In this document: positions 1 through 10,066 of the stretch, one piece after another
How positions within the stretch are numbered: the stretch's first letter is position 1
How the letters are laid out: each line of letters opens with the position of its first letter
Assembly: GCA_014377535.1 (NCBI GenBank)
Contig: JACMPK010000149.1
Location: forward strand, 1-43,367
DNA length: 43,367 nucleotides
Direction: 5' to 3'
Origin: Gemmatimonadaceae bacterium
GTDB lineage: Bacteria > Gemmatimonadota > Gemmatimonadetes > Gemmatimonadales > Gemmatimonadaceae
The notes under the pieces: generated by a model
What the model saw: the letters and a program-made list of their open reading frames with translations, nothing else
What the model was told of the DNA's origin: nothing
Databases searched by the model: none
Position numbers and translations under genes: made by a program

Positions 1-313
1 CATCGGGCGCGAAGGCATCGAACGCCTCGTCGTACGCCGGATGCACGGCCACCAGCTGCCCTTGCAGGTGCGTGCCAAGCTCGGTGATCTCGACGCCGTT
101 CTGTCGTGCGACGCCGGCCAGTTCGTCGCAATACGTCTTCGACGTCGCAGCCTTCTTCAGGTCGATGAAGCGCGCGTCCCACGCCGGCAGCTGCACGCCG
201 GTGAAACCCAGGCTTGCGGCCCACTTTGTGATGCCATCCCAGGTGTCGAACGGTGCGGCGTCGCCCGCAAACTGTGCGAGAAAGATGCCCGGGCCCTTGA
301 TGTTCGTCGGCAC
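1..313 (-). CDS. Sugar phosphate isomerase/epimerase (TIM-barrel), partial
   Basis: N-terminal ~104 residues of a leftward gene; the rest lies beyond the window's left edge. The protein starts MPTNIKGPGIFLAQF, followed by a stretch in which a 'W-x-x-I-T-K-W-A-A-S-L-G-F-T-G-V-Q-L-P' segment gives the first beta-strand and helix of a xylose-isomerase-like TIM barrel (AP endonuclease family 2 / IolE-like). Such enzymes isomerise or epimerise sugars or sugar phosphates, usually with a divalent metal; the metal ligands would lie in the missing part. I chose a GTG start at 313 because an AGGAG lies 8-9 bases upstream and the reading frame matches the family from the first residues. It begins 22 bases after the xylA stop, so it is probably the last visible gene of the glgA-xylB-xylA transcript. 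The exact substrate cannot be told from this fragment. Confidence 0.8.
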   Translation of the reverse strand, partial: MPTNIKGPGIFLAQFAGDAAPFDTWDGITKWAASLGFTGVQLPAWDARFIDLKKAATSKTYCDELAGVARQNGVEITELGTHLQGQLVAVHPAYDEAFDAFAPD

Positions 314-335
314 GTATCGCGTCTCCTGTACTGTG

Positions 336-1700
336 TCAGAGGTAGCTGTTGATCAGGTTCTCCAGGCGTTCCTGGCGGCCCGACACAGGCTGCGGTTCAA
401 TACCCTTCCGCTCCACCATCGCGGCGAGACTTGCGAGACTGCGCCGGCCCTTCAGGATAGCGGTCCCCTCCTTCGCATCCCACCCGGCATACCGCGCATC
501 CACGTGCGCGGCGAGCACGCCATCGTCGATCATCCGTTCGGCCACGAGCAAACCGCGTGCACACAGGTCGATCGCACCGGCATGCGCGGCGACCAGGTCG
601 TCCGGATCGATGGATTGACGCCGCAGCTTCGCATCGAAGTTGATGCCGCCCGTGCTGAAGCCGCCGCCCAGCATGATCTGGTACATCGCCAGCGCCACAT
701 GCGGCAGGTTGTTCGGGAACTGGTCGGTGTCCCAACCCAGCAGCTCGTCGCCACGATTCATGTCGATGGATCCGAAGATGCCAAGCGCCTGTGCCTGCGC
801 AATCTCGTGCTCGAACGAGTGACCGGCGAGCAGTGCATGATTCTGCTCGATGTTCACCTGCACCTCATGCTCCAGGCCATGTGCCTGCAGGAACGCGAAT
901 ACGCTCGCCACGTCGTAGTCGTACTGATGCTTCGTGGGCTCGCAGGGCTTCGGCTCGATCAGGATCGCGCCCGTGAAGCCGATCGCGTGCTTGTGCTCGA
1001 CGACAAGATTCAGGAACCGGCCCAGCTGCGCCCACTCGCGCGTCAGGTTCGTGTTGAGTAGCGTGTCGTACCCTTCGCGACCGCCCCAGAGCACGTAGTT
1101 CGCGCCGCGCAGTTCGTGCGTGAGTTCCAGCGCCGTCTTCACCTGTGCCGCGGCGTAGGCAAACACCATCGGGTCGGGATTCGTGGCGGCACCCGCCATG
1201 TAGCGACGGTTGCTGAACAGGTTCGCCGTGCCCCAGAGCAGCGCGATACCCGTGTCGTCCATGCGGCGTGCGAGGCGCTCGCCGATGCGATGCAGATTTG
1301 CGTTCGACTCGCGCAACGTCGTGCCTTCGGGTGCGATGTCGCGATCATGGAACGTGAAGAACGGCACGTCGAGCAGCTGGAACAGCTCGAACGCGACGTC
1401 GACCTTCGCATGCGCCTGCTGCATCGCATCGGCGCCAATTGCATGCCACGGACGGTTGAAGGTTTCGCCGCCGAATGGATCGGTGCCCGGCCAGACGAAG
1501 CTGTGCCACCAGCAGACGGCGAAGCGCAGCTGATCTTCCATGCGCCTGCCCAGCACCATGCGATCGGCATCGTAGTAGCGATACCCCAGCGGACGGCGCG
1601 CGCTCGGCTTGAACTTCGGACCCTCGAACTGCAGCGGCTCCGTCAGCGTGAAGAACTGTCCCGGTGCGGCGGCTGGCGTAGAAACGCGGGATGCGGCCAT
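336..1700 (-). CDS. xylA: Xylose isomerase
   Basis: Converts D-xylose to D-xylulose (also glucose/fructose) in the cytoplasm, the first step of isomerase-type xylose catabolism. The 454-residue product has the length of the class II (long N-terminus) enzymes. Visible active-site signatures: the catalytic His in FTFHDRD (about residue 118), the metal-binding Glu in ILIEPKP (about 249), and the VNIEQNH block (about 283-288) with a second Glu and His ligand. The start at ATG 1700 (MAASRVSTP) fits the family; the open frame continues upstream but into the xylB tail, so the longer form is unlikely. No strong Shine-Dalgarno is visible before it. It follows xylB by 58 bases and precedes an isomerase/epimerase gene by 22, an arrangement expected for co-transcription. 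Confidence 0.96.
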   Translation of the reverse strand: MAASRVSTPAAAPGQFFTLTEPLQFEGPKFKPSARRPLGYRYYDADRMVLGRRMEDQLRFAVCWWHSFVWPGTDPFGGETFNRPWHAIGADAMQQAHAKVDVAFELFQLLDVPFFTFHDRDIAPEGTTLRESNANLHRIGERLARRMDDTGIALLWGTANLFSNRRYMAGAATNPDPMVFAYAAAQVKTALELTHELRGANYVLWGGREGYDTLLNTNLTREWAQLGRFLNLVVEHKHAIGFTGAILIEPKPCEPTKHQYDYDVASVFAFLQAHGLEHEVQVNIEQNHALLAGHSFEHEIAQAQALGIFGSIDMNRGDELLGWDTDQFPNNLPHVALAMYQIMLGGGFSTGGINFDAKLRRQSIDPDDLVAAHAGAIDLCARGLLVAERMIDDGVLAAHVDARYAGWDAKEGTAILKGRRSLASLAAMVERKGIEPQPVSGRQERLENLINSYL

Positions 1701-1758
1701 GTCTCGGTCGGGTCCGTGGTCGAGTGTAAGTGTTCGTGGGTGTGCGATGGTCGATGCG

Positions 1759-3243
1759 TCAGGTCTTCGCGCGCTGGAACTCGTGCGACAGCTGGTACAG
1801 CGACTGCCAGTGCGCATGGCGCACGGCATGGTCTGCAACCGCATCGGGGCGAGGCTCGAACGTGCGGAGCCGCTCCGGCTTCGTCGCCACCTGAGCCACG
1901 GCATCGGCCGCACCGCCCAGCAGCGCCATTGCAGCCAGTCGTGCGGCGCCCAGTGCGCATCCAATCTCGCTCTGTGTCACCACGTGCAGCGGCATCGCGA
2001 GCACGTCGGCCATGAGCTGGCACCAGAACGGCGAGCGCGCGCCACCGCCAAGCAGGTCGGCTTCGCGCAGATGTGTGCCGGCGGCGGCGAGTGCCTGTTG
2101 CGCGTCGCGCATGGCATACGACACACCCTGCAGCACGGCGAGCGTCATGTCGGAGCGCGTGTGCGACGCGTCGAGTCCGGCAAAGCCTGCGCGGACGGCG
2201 ACATCGTTGTGCGGCGTGCGCTCGCCGTTCAGGTACGGCGCGAAGCTCGCCGCGGTACGTGCGTCAGGCGCGAGTTCCGACAGCAGCGCTGCTTCCGGCT
2301 GTCCGCTGATGCCGGCCCACCAGCTGAGGCAGGACGCGGCGTTGAGCAGCACGCCCATCTGATGCCAGGTATCCGGCACGGCGTGACAGAATGCGTGCAC
2401 GGCGCTCGTGGTATTCGGCGCGAACGACGCCGTGGTGCACCAGAGCACGCCCGAGGTGCCGAGTGAAACGAATGCGTCGCCGGCATGCACGGCGCCGGTG
2501 GCGACCGCACCCGCGGCATTGTCGCCCGCGCCACCGGCAATGATCGGAGGTGTGCGCATTCCCCACCGCGTGGCCAGCACGCGGTGCAGCGTGCCGGCGG
2601 AGGCACTGCCTTCCACGAGCCGCGGCATCTGCGCCGCGCTCAGGCCGCAGGTCGCGAGCGCGTCGTCACTCCAGCGCCTGTTCGCCACGTCCAGCCAGAG
2701 CGTACCTGACGCATCCGACATGTCCTCGATCATCTCGCCGCAGAGCCGCATGCGCAGGTAGGCCTTGGGCAGCAGCACCATGACGACGCGTGCAAAAAGC
2801 TCCGGCTCGTGCCGGCGGACCCAGAGAAGCTTGGGCGCGGTGAATCCCGGCATCGCGAGATTGCCCGTCACGCGTCGCGAGTCGGGCCAGCTTGCCTCGA
2901 ACACCGCGCACTCGGCCTCGCTTCGGCCGTCGTTCCACAGGATGCAGGGCCTGAGCGCCGCGCTGCGCGCGTCGAGCAGCGTGGCGCCATGCATCTGCCC
3001 CGAGAGCCCGATCGCGCTGCAGGCTGCCATGGCGCCGGGGTGGCTGGTCCGAAGCGCATCGCCACACTGGAGCGTGGCGTCATACCACGATTCGGGGTTC
3101 TGCTCGCTCCATCCGGGGTGCGTGCGCTGCACCGTGAGCGGTGAGCTGGCGCTGCCGATCACGCGCTCGCGGCCAACGATCGCATGGTCCACGAGGACCA
3201 GCTTCACGCCGGAGGTGCCGAGGTCGATGCCGAGTGTGATCAC
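1759..3243 (-). CDS. xylB: Xylulokinase (FGGY family)
   Basis: Phosphorylates D-xylulose to xylulose 5-phosphate with ATP, feeding the pentose phosphate pathway. The 494-residue protein opens with the FGGY N-domain phosphate-binding loop ([11 protein letters not shown]), has the substrate region with GLSGQMHG and the 'ILWNDGR' strand typical of xylulokinases, and a C-domain ATP-binding loop [11 protein letters not shown] near residue 420. The start is read as GTG at 3243, giving [12 protein letters not shown]; this is 7 bases after the glgA stop codon, so translation is probably coupled to glgA. No separate promoter is possible in that gap. Function is secure from the domain signatures and from the adjacent xylA. 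Confidence 0.95.
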   Translation of the reverse strand: MITLGIDLGTSGVKLVLVDHAIVGRERVIGSASSPLTVQRTHPGWSEQNPESWYDATLQCGDALRTSHPGAMAACSAIGLSGQMHGATLLDARSAALRPCILWNDGRSEAECAVFEASWPDSRRVTGNLAMPGFTAPKLLWVRRHEPELFARVVMVLLPKAYLRMRLCGEMIEDMSDASGTLWLDVANRRWSDDALATCGLSAAQMPRLVEGSASAGTLHRVLATRWGMRTPPIIAGGAGDNAAGAVATGAVHAGDAFVSLGTSGVLWCTTASFAPNTTSAVHAFCHAVPDTWHQMGVLLNAASCLSWWAGISGQPEAALLSELAPDARTAASFAPYLNGERTPHNDVAVRAGFAGLDASHTRSDMTLAVLQGVSYAMRDAQQALAAAGTHLREADLLGGGARSPFWCQLMADVLAMPLHVVTQSEIGCALGAARLAAMALLGGAADAVAQVATKPERLRTFEPRPDAVADHAVRHAHWQSLYQLSHEFQRAKT

Positions 3244-3250
3244 GCGTTGA

Positions 3251-4696
3251 TCAGCCCGCCGTCCGCAGTCCGCGTGCCCAGTCGTAGACACCCGTGTACT
3301 GCTGCGCCGCGCGCACCCACGAGTTGTCCTCGCGCATGCCGCGCTCGCGCAGGATCGCCCAGCTGGCCGACTCGCGATACGCAAGCAACGCCCGTTCGAT
3401 CGCCTCGATGAAGTGACGCGCCTCGTACTGATGAAACACGAAGCCGTTGCCGTCCCACCCTTCACGCACGGTGTCGTTCAGGCCACCCGTCGCGCGTACG
3501 ATCGGCACGCTGCCGTAGCGCAACGCGATCATCTGCCCCAGTCCGCACGGCTCGAAGCGCGACGGCATCAGGAACGCATCGCTGCCGGCGTAGATCCGCT
3601 GCGCAAGTCCCGCATCGAAGCCCAGGCGTACCGCGATGCGGCCCGGATGCGCCCGCGCATGACGCAGCAGCGCGTCCTGCAGGAATGGCTGGCCCGAGCC
3701 CAGCACCACCAGCTGCGCATCGGTCTGCAGCATCAGCCACGGTATCGCCGCATCGAGCAGGTCGAGGCCCTTCTGCTCCACGAGCCGCGACACGAGGCCC
3801 AGCAGTGGACGCGTGTCGGACGGCGCGAGGCCCATCTCGGCCTGCAGTTCGCGCTTGCAGGTCTGCTTGCCGGAAATCGCGCCTGCGCTGAAGCCTTCGG
3901 GCAGGTTCACGTCCGTTGCCGGATCGAAGGCCGCGCTGTCGATGCCGTTCAGGATGCCCGTGACGCGATCACGTTTGGACAGAAGCAGTCCGTCCAGCCG
4001 CTCGCCGTACTCCGACGTCATGATCTCCTGCGCGTACGTCGGGCTGACCGTGGTGACAACGTCGCTGTGCACGATGCCGCGCGCCATGAAGTTGAAAGTG
4101 CCCGCGGTGCCCGGCCCCATGCCATTCTCGATCAGGCCACGCTCGCTGAGACCCGACGCGCCGAGCGTCGCGGTACTGAACTGGCCCTGATACGCGAGGT
4201 TGTGAATCGTGAACACCGTCGCCACATGGCCGAAGGTGTAGGCATGCGTGGTACGGATGTAGTTCGACACCAGCGCGGCATGCCAGTCGTGTGCATGTAC
4301 CACGTCGGGCTGCCAGCCGGCGACCTCGCGCAGCTGCTGCATCAGTGCCAGCACGCCGCGCGAGAAGAGGATGAAGCGGCGATCGTCGTCGCCATCGCCG
4401 TAGATGCTCGCCCGTTCGAACGCCGCCGGGATGTCCAGCAGGTAGGTCGGCGTCACCGCGTCCACCGCTCGCCAGATGCGCAGCTCCTCGTCGCGCTCAC
4501 CGAGCGGCAGGAAGCTGGCGGCGATCGGTCCCTCGGTGGCAATGCCCCGATCGCGCAGTTGCCGGTAGTAGGGCATCACCACGCGCACATCATGACCCAG
4601 CGCGCGAAGCGACGCGGGCAGCGCACCGGCCACATCGGCGAGACCGCCGGTCTTGATGAGCGGGGCGACTTCGGCAGCGACAAACAGGACGTTCAT
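3251..4696 (-). CDS. glgA: Glycogen synthase (ADP-glucose type, GT5)
   Basis: Transfers glucose from ADP-glucose to the growing alpha-1,4-glucan. The 481-residue product starts [22 protein letters not shown]; the KTGGL motif binds the ADP-glucose phosphates and is diagnostic for bacterial GlgA. Other visible family blocks are DVVHAHDWH, the glucan-contact NGID segment ([12 protein letters not shown]), [10 protein letters not shown], and the C-domain [13 protein letters not shown] with the catalytic Glu of the E-X7-E pattern. ATG 4696 puts the KTGGL motif at residues 15-19, as in known enzymes. The gene diverges from glgC (which makes ADP-glucose) across 199 bases and leads directly into xylB with 7 bases between stop and start. 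No clear Shine-Dalgarno precedes it. Confidence 0.96.
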   Translation of the reverse strand: MNVLFVAAEVAPLIKTGGLADVAGALPASLRALGHDVRVVMPYYRQLRDRGIATEGPIAASFLPLGERDEELRIWRAVDAVTPTYLLDIPAAFERASIYGDGDDDRRFILFSRGVLALMQQLREVAGWQPDVVHAHDWHAALVSNYIRTTHAYTFGHVATVFTIHNLAYQGQFSTATLGASGLSERGLIENGMGPGTAGTFNFMARGIVHSDVVTTVSPTYAQEIMTSEYGERLDGLLLSKRDRVTGILNGIDSAAFDPATDVNLPEGFSAGAISGKQTCKRELQAEMGLAPSDTRPLLGLVSRLVEQKGLDLLDAAIPWLMLQTDAQLVVLGSGQPFLQDALLRHARAHPGRIAVRLGFDAGLAQRIYAGSDAFLMPSRFEPCGLGQMIALRYGSVPIVRATGGLNDTVREGWDGNGFVFHQYEARHFIEAIERALLAYRESASWAILRERGMREDNSWVRAAQQYTGVYDWARGLRTAG

Positions 4697-4895
4697 GCGA
4701 GGCGAGGAAGAGGTCCGGAGTGCGGCGGCATGGCGCTCGTCGCCTCGGGGCGCAATGTACCGGATGCACCACACGCTGCCGGCCGTCCCGGCAGGGCACG
4801 CAGGACCGGATCACCGGTGCCCTACCGCAGGGCTGGACCCGCGGCGAATATCACGCACCTCCAGTCACGCCCCTCCCGCTGAAAACGACCCCGTC
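4697..4895. promoter_or_regulatory. Divergent glgA / glgC promoter region
   Basis: This 199-base gap separates the start codons of glgA (leftward) and glgC (rightward), so both promoters must lie here or in the gene ends. It contains a GC-rich hairpin at 4776-4794 (CTGCCGG, 5-base loop, CCGGCAG). No convincing sigma-70 -35/-10 pair is visible. An upstream open frame in phase with glgC crosses the region but has no family similarity and is taken as non-coding. Confidence 0.5.
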
Positions 4896-6164
4896 ATGAC
4901 GGCTCCACACCACCGCTCCGGTACGATCGCACGCACCGCGATGGCGTACGTGCTCGCAGGTGGCCGCGGTTCGCGGCTCTTCGAGCTCACCGATCGACGT
5001 GCGAAGCCTGCGGTCTATTTCGGTGGCAAGACACGCATCATCGACTTCGCCCTCTCGAATGCGCTGAACTCCGGCATCCGTCGCATCGGCGTGGCCACGC
5101 AATACAAGGCGCACAGCCTGATCCGCCATCTGCAGCGCGGCTGGAATTTCCTGCGCCCCGAGCGCAACGAAAGCTTCGACATCCTGCCGGCCAGCCAGCG
5201 CGTCTCCGAGACGCAGTGGTACGACGGCACCGCCGACGCCGTCTTCCAGAACATCGACATCATCGAGGCGTACGGCCCCGAGTACATGGTGATCCTGGCG
5301 GGTGATCACATCTACAAGATGGACTACGAGCTGATGCTGCAGCAGCACGTCGACCAGGACGCCGACGTGACCGTGGGGTGCCTGGAGGTGCCGCGCATGG
5401 ACGCCTCCGGTTTCGGCGTGATGCATGTCGATGCGAGCGATCGTATCGTCTCGTTTCTGGAAAAGCCGGCTGACCCGCCGGGCATCCCGGGCAACGAGCA
5501 GATGGCGCTGGCGAGCATGGGCATCTACGTCTTCAAGACCAACTTTCTGTTCGAGCTGCTGCGCCGCGATGCGGCCGACCCGACGTCGAGCCGCGACTTC
5601 GGCAAGGACATCATTCCCTACGTCGTGGAGCATGGAAAGGCCGTAGCGCACCGCTTCAGCACCAGCTGCGTCAAGGCCGACACCGAGAGCGAGGCGTACT
5701 GGCGTGATGCCGGCACCATCGACGCCTACTGGGAGGCGAATGTGGATCTCACGAGCGTCGTGCCGTCGCTGGACCTGTACGACCACAACTGGCCGATCTG
5801 GACCTACAGCGAAATCACCGCTGCCGCCAAGTTCGTGCACTTCGACGAGACACGACGTGGCATGGCGTTGAACTCGTTGGTGGCTGGAGGCTGCATCGTG
5901 TCCGGGGCCCAGGTGCACGACTCGCTGCTCTTCACTGGCGTGAAGGTCCACTCCTACGCGCACCTGGTTGGTGCGGTGGTGCAACCGTACGTGGACATCG
6001 GACGCGGCGCCCGGCTACGCAATGTCGTGATCGACCGTGGCGTCGTGATACCGGCTGGCCTGGTGGTCGGTGAAGACGCTGCGCTGGATGCACTGCGCTT
6101 CCGTCGCTCCGAGAAGGGCCGCGTGCTGATCACGCAGCCGATGCTCGACAAGCTGCCGCAGTAA
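4896..6164 (+). CDS. glgC: Glucose-1-phosphate adenylyltransferase (ADP-glucose pyrophosphorylase)
   Basis: Makes ADP-glucose from glucose 1-phosphate and ATP, the committed step of bacterial glycogen synthesis. The 422-residue protein has the nucleotidyl-transferase signature [17 protein letters not shown], the substrate-binding KPAVYFGGK block with its conserved lysine, [12 protein letters not shown], the catalytic-site [10 protein letters not shown], and a C-terminal left-handed beta-helix ending in a short tail, which matches the GlgC length. ATG 4896 starts [23 protein letters not shown]; the frame is open further upstream but the family begins here. It diverges from glgA, its pathway partner. 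A strong hairpin 45 bases after the stop ends the transcript. Confidence 0.96.
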   Translation: MTAPHHRSGTIARTAMAYVLAGGRGSRLFELTDRRAKPAVYFGGKTRIIDFALSNALNSGIRRIGVATQYKAHSLIRHLQRGWNFLRPERNESFDILPASQRVSETQWYDGTADAVFQNIDIIEAYGPEYMVILAGDHIYKMDYELMLQQHVDQDADVTVGCLEVPRMDASGFGVMHVDASDRIVSFLEKPADPPGIPGNEQMALASMGIYVFKTNFLFELLRRDAADPTSSRDFGKDIIPYVVEHGKAVAHRFSTSCVKADTESEAYWRDAGTIDAYWEANVDLTSVVPSLDLYDHNWPIWTYSEITAAAKFVHFDETRRGMALNSLVAGGCIVSGAQVHDSLLFTGVKVHSYAHLVGAVVQPYVDIGRGARLRNVVIDRGVVIPAGLVVGEDAALDALRFRRSEKGRVLITQPMLDKLPQ

Positions 6165-6209
6165 TTCACGTCGGCAGTTCATACCGCTGCCATCGTTCGC
6201 CAGCATGCA

Positions 6210-6247
6210 GAACGCCCGGCCCCCGCTGCATGGCGGGCCGGGCGTTC
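6210..6247. terminator. Bidirectional hairpin terminator between glgC and the PRC-barrel gene
   Basis: A perfect 13-base inverted repeat (GAACGCCCGGCCC at 6210-6222 and its complement at 6235-6247) with a 12-base loop lies between the convergent ends of glgC and the gene at 6270. There is no long T-tract, but the stem is very stable and the position is right for ending both transcripts. Confidence 0.8.
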
Positions 6248-6269
6248 AGTACGACAGGGTCGTCGTCGA

Positions 6270-7181
6270 TCAGTGATCCGCGCGGTCGTCCACGCTCTCA
6301 CGATTACGCTGACGCTCGCGGATCTGCTCGTCGGTCAAGGCCATCTGGCTCATGTCATCGATGCCAGCCGCGCGATTGCCGGTGGCGCTCTGTGTACGAT
6401 CACGCTGCTCGGCACGCGCGAAATACGAGTCGTCGTCGCGACCGTGACGGCGGCTGCCGAAAAAGGAGCGCTCATCGAAGCTGCGATCAGCATAGAACGC
6501 ATCCGACGACCGGGTGGACTGATTTCGCGTGTCGTCTGTCGCCTTGAGATCGGAATGATCATGCTGCATCCGCTCCGGCGGCACATCCGACGGACGCGCC
6601 GCATTCATGACGTCGCTCGACGCAATGCCACCGGTACTCGCGCCAGCATTCGCGCCGTAGCTCCGCACGATGTCCGTTTCGCGATCACGCGTCAGCGGCT
6701 CACGGTCGTATGCCGGAATACCAACCATCTGCGTGGCATGCGCATCCAGCAGCACGTCGTCCTTATCCTCATCGAGGCGAGCAATGCCGATGGGCACCAA
6801 CATGTAGCGCGCAGCGTCAGGATCGCTCGTTCGATCATCTTCCGTCATCAACTGGTCCGCGAGGCGGCCGACCTGCGGAACATGATGCGCCGACATATCG
6901 GCGTTCTGTGCGACCTGGCGCGCAATTTCCTTGTCGAGACGAACCTCGATGTAGCGAACTTTCATCGCCGCGGTGTCGACCAGAAGATCCTCGACCTTGC
7001 CGATCTTCTGTCCATCGGTGCCTCGCACATCCCAGCCGCGGATGTCAGGCTCGCCCTCCGCAATCTTGAAATCGTCCAGGTCGTCGAAGTGCACCAGCTG
7101 GCCGGCAGCCACGGTGTTCAGCGAATCGGTGTCACCAAGCGAGACGTGCTCGTTCAGCTTGGAATGATCGTCATGATGCAT
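6270..7181 (-). CDS. PRC-barrel domain protein
   Basis: A 303-residue soluble, strongly acidic protein. Residues ~25-110 form a PRC-barrel: HFDDLDDFKIAEGEPDIRGW leads into GWDVRGTDGQKIGKVEDLLVD, the typical beta-hairpin of the family, and a second half (YMLVPIGIARLDED) repeats the fold. PRC-barrels occur in the photosynthetic reaction-centre H subunit, in RimM and in many stress proteins, where they bind other proteins; no enzymatic motif is seen. Residues ~190-303 are low-complexity, rich in Asp, Arg and Ser, and probably disordered. ATG 7181 is supported by a GCGAGGA about 10 bases upstream. The small membrane protein and YihY gene that follow on the same strand further right may belong to the same stress-type group, but the gaps are large enough for separate promoters. 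Confidence 0.85.
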   Translation of the reverse strand: MHHDDHSKLNEHVSLGDTDSLNTVAAGQLVHFDDLDDFKIAEGEPDIRGWDVRGTDGQKIGKVEDLLVDTAAMKVRYIEVRLDKEIARQVAQNADMSAHHVPQVGRLADQLMTEDDRTSDPDAARYMLVPIGIARLDEDKDDVLLDAHATQMVGIPAYDREPLTRDRETDIVRSYGANAGASTGGIASSDVMNAARPSDVPPERMQHDHSDLKATDDTRNQSTRSSDAFYADRSFDERSFFGSRRHGRDDDSYFARAEQRDRTQSATGNRAAGIDDMSQMALTDEQIRERQRNRESVDDRADH

Positions 7182-7376
7182 CAGAAATGTCCTCGCAACC
7201 TGTCGGGGTATGCTGCACTGCAGTATCAGTCAGCACCGTACGCGCGGCATTGACGCGAATGAGTCGAATACATGCAGTCGTCATCGTGCACAAATCATCC
7301 GTGCACGAGCCGTACCAGTCAACGTGACTACTCGACCAACCGCCCTCGAGCGCTGACAGGCTCGAAGAACCGAACT

Positions 7377-7607
7377 TCAGCCTGGCGTAATCAGGTGATG
7401 CTGGTTTGAACGCACGAGCGCCGCGAATACTGTAGCGTCGACAAAGGGCAGCGACCCGGTCGTCGTGCCGCTCGTTGCACCGCGAGTGCGCGACGCATCA
7501 TCACTGTTGCCCATTGCCATCCACGCGATGAGCGCGGCGACGATCACGCCGATGACGATCCACATGGTGTTCGACTTCCGCTTCTTCTCGACATGAAGCT
7601 CTGCCAT
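7377..7607 (-). CDS. Small single-span membrane protein
   Basis: 76 residues: a charged N-terminus (MAELHVEKKRKSN), one hydrophobic segment at ~14-33 (TMWIVIGVIVAALIAWMAMG) and a hydrophilic Ser/Thr/Gly-rich tail. The AGAGGAG 7 bases before ATG 7607 is a strong ribosome binding site, which is the main reason to accept so short a gene. By the positive-inside rule the N-terminus would face the cytoplasm and the tail the periplasm. No family is recognised. It lies 195 bases upstream of the PRC-barrel gene on the same strand. Confidence 0.7.
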   Translation of the reverse strand: MAELHVEKKRKSNTMWIVIGVIVAALIAWMAMGNSDDASRTRGATSGTTTGSLPFVDATVFAALVRSNQHHLITPG

Positions 7608-7752
7608 TGTCAGCTCCTCTCACACATGAGATGATGATTCGACCAACGAACGCGCATCACAGCGACAGAACGCGCCCGCAATGTTCAGCCATTGCATGAT
7701 GAATGCCGTGGTCACCAGTTGAGATCGCACGAATGACTGACACATCAGCAAT

Positions 7753-8688
7753 TCACTTCTTCGCCGGCGTCGCACCGGCAAGGGTGCCATGCTGTTCGGA
7801 TTCCGGCAGCGTTTCCGTCGTCCGCGATACTCGAACGGCGTGAGACGTTGGCCGGATGTCGCGTCCTCGGGCGCGCGCGTGCACCTGCGTGAATTCGGCG
7901 CCGAGCAGCATGATCAATGATGTGTAGTACACCCACAGCAGAACGAGCACGAGCGACCCGGCGGATCCGTACACCGACGTCGTGGCCTCCCGGCCGAGAT
8001 ACCATCCCAGCAGGACCTTGCCGGCCACGAACAGCGCCGCGGTGAGCACGGCGCCGAATCGCACGTCGCTCCACTCGAGGTGTGCGTCGGGAAGCAGCTT
8101 GAAGATCGCCGCGAACAGTGCTGCCACGACCACGAATGCGAACGCCGCGTTGAGTATCGTCCAGACTGCCCCCGGCACGGGCAGGATGTTGGAGATGGTG
8201 TCCACCGTGGCCTGCAGCACTGTCGTGAGGATCAGCGACGTGAGCAGCATGAACCCCGTGCCAAGCACCATCGAAAACGAGAGAAAGCGTTCGCGGAGCA
8301 CCGTCTTGAGCACGCGGCCGGGCTTCGGCATCACGCCCCACACCGTATTCAGCGCATCCTGTAACTGACCGAACACGCCGCCGGCGCCGATGAGCAGCAC
8401 CACGAGGCCGATGAGCGTCGCCAGGATGTTGTCCGATGGCTTCCGCGTGCGCATCACCATGTCCTGCACAGCCTCGGCCGCATTCGCGCCAATGGCGGAG
8501 CGGAGTTGGTGGGCCAGCAGCCCGCTCGCGGCCTCTTCGCCGAAAACGGCGCCGGCGATCGAGATGGCGATCAGGATCAGCGGGGCGAGCGAGAATATGG
8601 AGTAATACGAGAGCGCCGCACTGAGCCGCGGCACCTTGTCGTCAATGGCCTTGTTGATCGTATCCTTTGTCTGTTCCCACGCCTGCAT
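7753..8688 (-). CDS. YihY/BrkB family inner-membrane protein
   Basis: 311 residues with about six membrane spans and the family hallmark segment RLSAALSYYSIFSLAPLILIAI at residues ~20-42. Further blocks include GVFGQLQDALNTVWGV and the C-terminal LGWYLGREATTSVYGSAGSLVLVLLWVYYTSLIMLLGAEFTQV, all typical of the YihY/BrkB family. Members were once called ribonuclease BN; that activity was later assigned to a different protein, so the true role is unknown, with transport or envelope functions suggested. ATG 8688 (MQAWEQTKDT) fits the family N-terminus; the longer frame upstream adds unrelated sequence. GAGGG lies only 3 bases before it, a close but possible Shine-Dalgarno. The last ~35 residues are a hydrophilic cytoplasmic tail. 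Confidence 0.9.
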   Translation of the reverse strand: MQAWEQTKDTINKAIDDKVPRLSAALSYYSIFSLAPLILIAISIAGAVFGEEAASGLLAHQLRSAIGANAAEAVQDMVMRTRKPSDNILATLIGLVVLLIGAGGVFGQLQDALNTVWGVMPKPGRVLKTVLRERFLSFSMVLGTGFMLLTSLILTTVLQATVDTISNILPVPGAVWTILNAAFAFVVVAALFAAIFKLLPDAHLEWSDVRFGAVLTAALFVAGKVLLGWYLGREATTSVYGSAGSLVLVLLWVYYTSLIMLLGAEFTQVHARARGRDIRPTSHAVRVSRTTETLPESEQHGTLAGATPAKK

Positions 8689-8779
8689 GTGCCCTCGCGC
8701 GATGATGGTGTCTCCTCGACTGCGGGCGCCATAAGCACGTTGCACGCCGTGCGCATCGTGTGCGCCAGCAACGCGAGAC

Positions 8780-10066
8780 TCAACGCCGGCCGCTGATCCC
8801 GTACTTCGCCAGAATCGCACGCACCTCATCGATCGGCAGTGCCTCGACGCGCGAGAATGCACCGACCTGCGTGGTCGCACGGAAGAGCGAGTTGTAGATC
8901 GCCTCGACCGTCGCATCCACCGTGGGCTCGAACAGCGAGCCTGCAAGCTCGTTGCCCAACTCCACGGAGCGGATCGAGTCTGGCGGCGTGCCCGACGAAC
9001 CGCTCACGCCCACCCGTCGCACACTGGCATGCGTGGAGAACGCGATGGCGTAGTCGCCCGAGCCGTTGGACGCGTAGCCGCCCGTGCGGCTGATGCCGAG
9101 CAATGCGCGCGAGGCAAGGCGGCGCAGGCTGCGATCCGAGAGCGGGGCGTCGGTCGCGATGACGACCACGATGGAACCACTCGCGCCCTTTCCCTGATTC
9201 CGTGTCACGCCGCCGCGACCCAGCTCGCGGCCCACAGGCACGCCCTGCACCGTGAGGTCGCCCCAATCGCCGAAGTTCGACTGTACCAGCACGCCGACCG
9301 TCCAGCCACCGCGTGGCACCACGCGCGAACTGGTGCCGATGCCGCCCTTCCATTCGAATGCCACCGTGCCGGTGCCCGCGCCGACCGACCCTTCCGCGAC
9401 CGGTCCGGTGGTGGCACCGGCCAACGCCTGCACCACGTCGGCGTCGGTCACCGGCATGGTACGGATCGCGTTCAGCGCCCAGCCGTCGTTGGTCTCGCCG
9501 ACCACCGGGTTGATCGAGCGCACCCGGTCCATGCGCGGCTGGGCAAGCATCCACTTCGCGGTGCTCTCCGCCACCCGCCAGACGCAGAGCGTGCAGGTGA
9601 GCATGACGGGCGTCTCCAGTTCACCGAGTTCCGCGAGCTGCGTGGAGCCGATGAACTTGCCGAAACCGTTGCCGACCACCGCCGCCGCCGGCACGCGACT
9701 CTCGAACGGGTTGCCGGCGTGGGGGAAGATGGCCGTGACGCCGGTGCGCACCGAGTCACCACGAATGACCGTCGCGTGCCCGATCCGCACACCCGGCACA
9801 TCGGTGATCGCGTTCAGCGGACCGGGGGCGTACGTCCCGATAGTGATGCCCAGGTCGCGGGCGCGGGGACGAGCCTGCGCGTCCGCCGTCGCCACGAGCA
9901 GTGCCATGCAGAGCGGAAAAACGAGCGCCGGACGGACGGGCGACCGACTGATTTCCGGTCCGCCCGCCGGCGCGAGCGCCACGCGGGGGCGTTGATCGCG
10001 CCACGCCGCGTCCGGCACGCCGCAGTCACGGGCCGTACTGACGGGCGGGCTCACGACGCGCGTCAT
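8780..10066 (-). CDS. P1 family peptidase (DmpA-like aminopeptidase, S58)
   Basis: Self-processing N-terminal-nucleophile-type hydrolase related to L-aminopeptidase/D-esterase DmpA and beta-peptidyl aminopeptidases. Visible family blocks: ITDVPGVRIGHATV (~87-100), GETNDGW (~190-196), VAEGSVGAGTGTVAFEWKGGIGTSSR (~223-248), and the cleavage site GASGSIVVVIATDAPL, where autocleavage would fall between Gly297 and Ser298 and free the catalytic Ser. The start at ATG 10066 overlaps the stop of the upstream gene as ATGA, which implies translational coupling. This start gives an unusual ~45-residue N-terminal extension before a hydrophobic segment ending ADAQA, a likely export signal; the internal Met54 is the alternative but has too short a hydrophobic run. 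Probably periplasmic. Confidence 0.92.
   Translation of the reverse strand: MTRVVSPPVSTARDCGVPDAAWRDQRPRVALAPAGGPEISRSPVRPALVFPLCMALLVATADAQARPRARDLGITIGTYAPGPLNAITDVPGVRIGHATVIRGDSVRTGVTAIFPHAGNPFESRVPAAAVVGNGFGKFIGSTQLAELGELETPVMLTCTLCVWRVAESTAKWMLAQPRMDRVRSINPVVGETNDGWALNAIRTMPVTDADVVQALAGATTGPVAEGSVGAGTGTVAFEWKGGIGTSSRVVPRGGWTVGVLVQSNFGDWGDLTVQGVPVGRELGRGGVTRNQGKGASGSIVVVIATDAPLSDRSLRRLASRALLGISRTGGYASNGSGDYAIAFSTHASVRRVGVSGSSGTPPDSIRSVELGNELAGSLFEPTVDATVEAIYNSLFRATTQVGAFSRVEALPIDEVRAILAKYGISGRR

Noticed and set aside
4851-5984. A 377-codon leftward open frame
   Set aside because: Antisense to glgC, which carries complete enzyme signatures.
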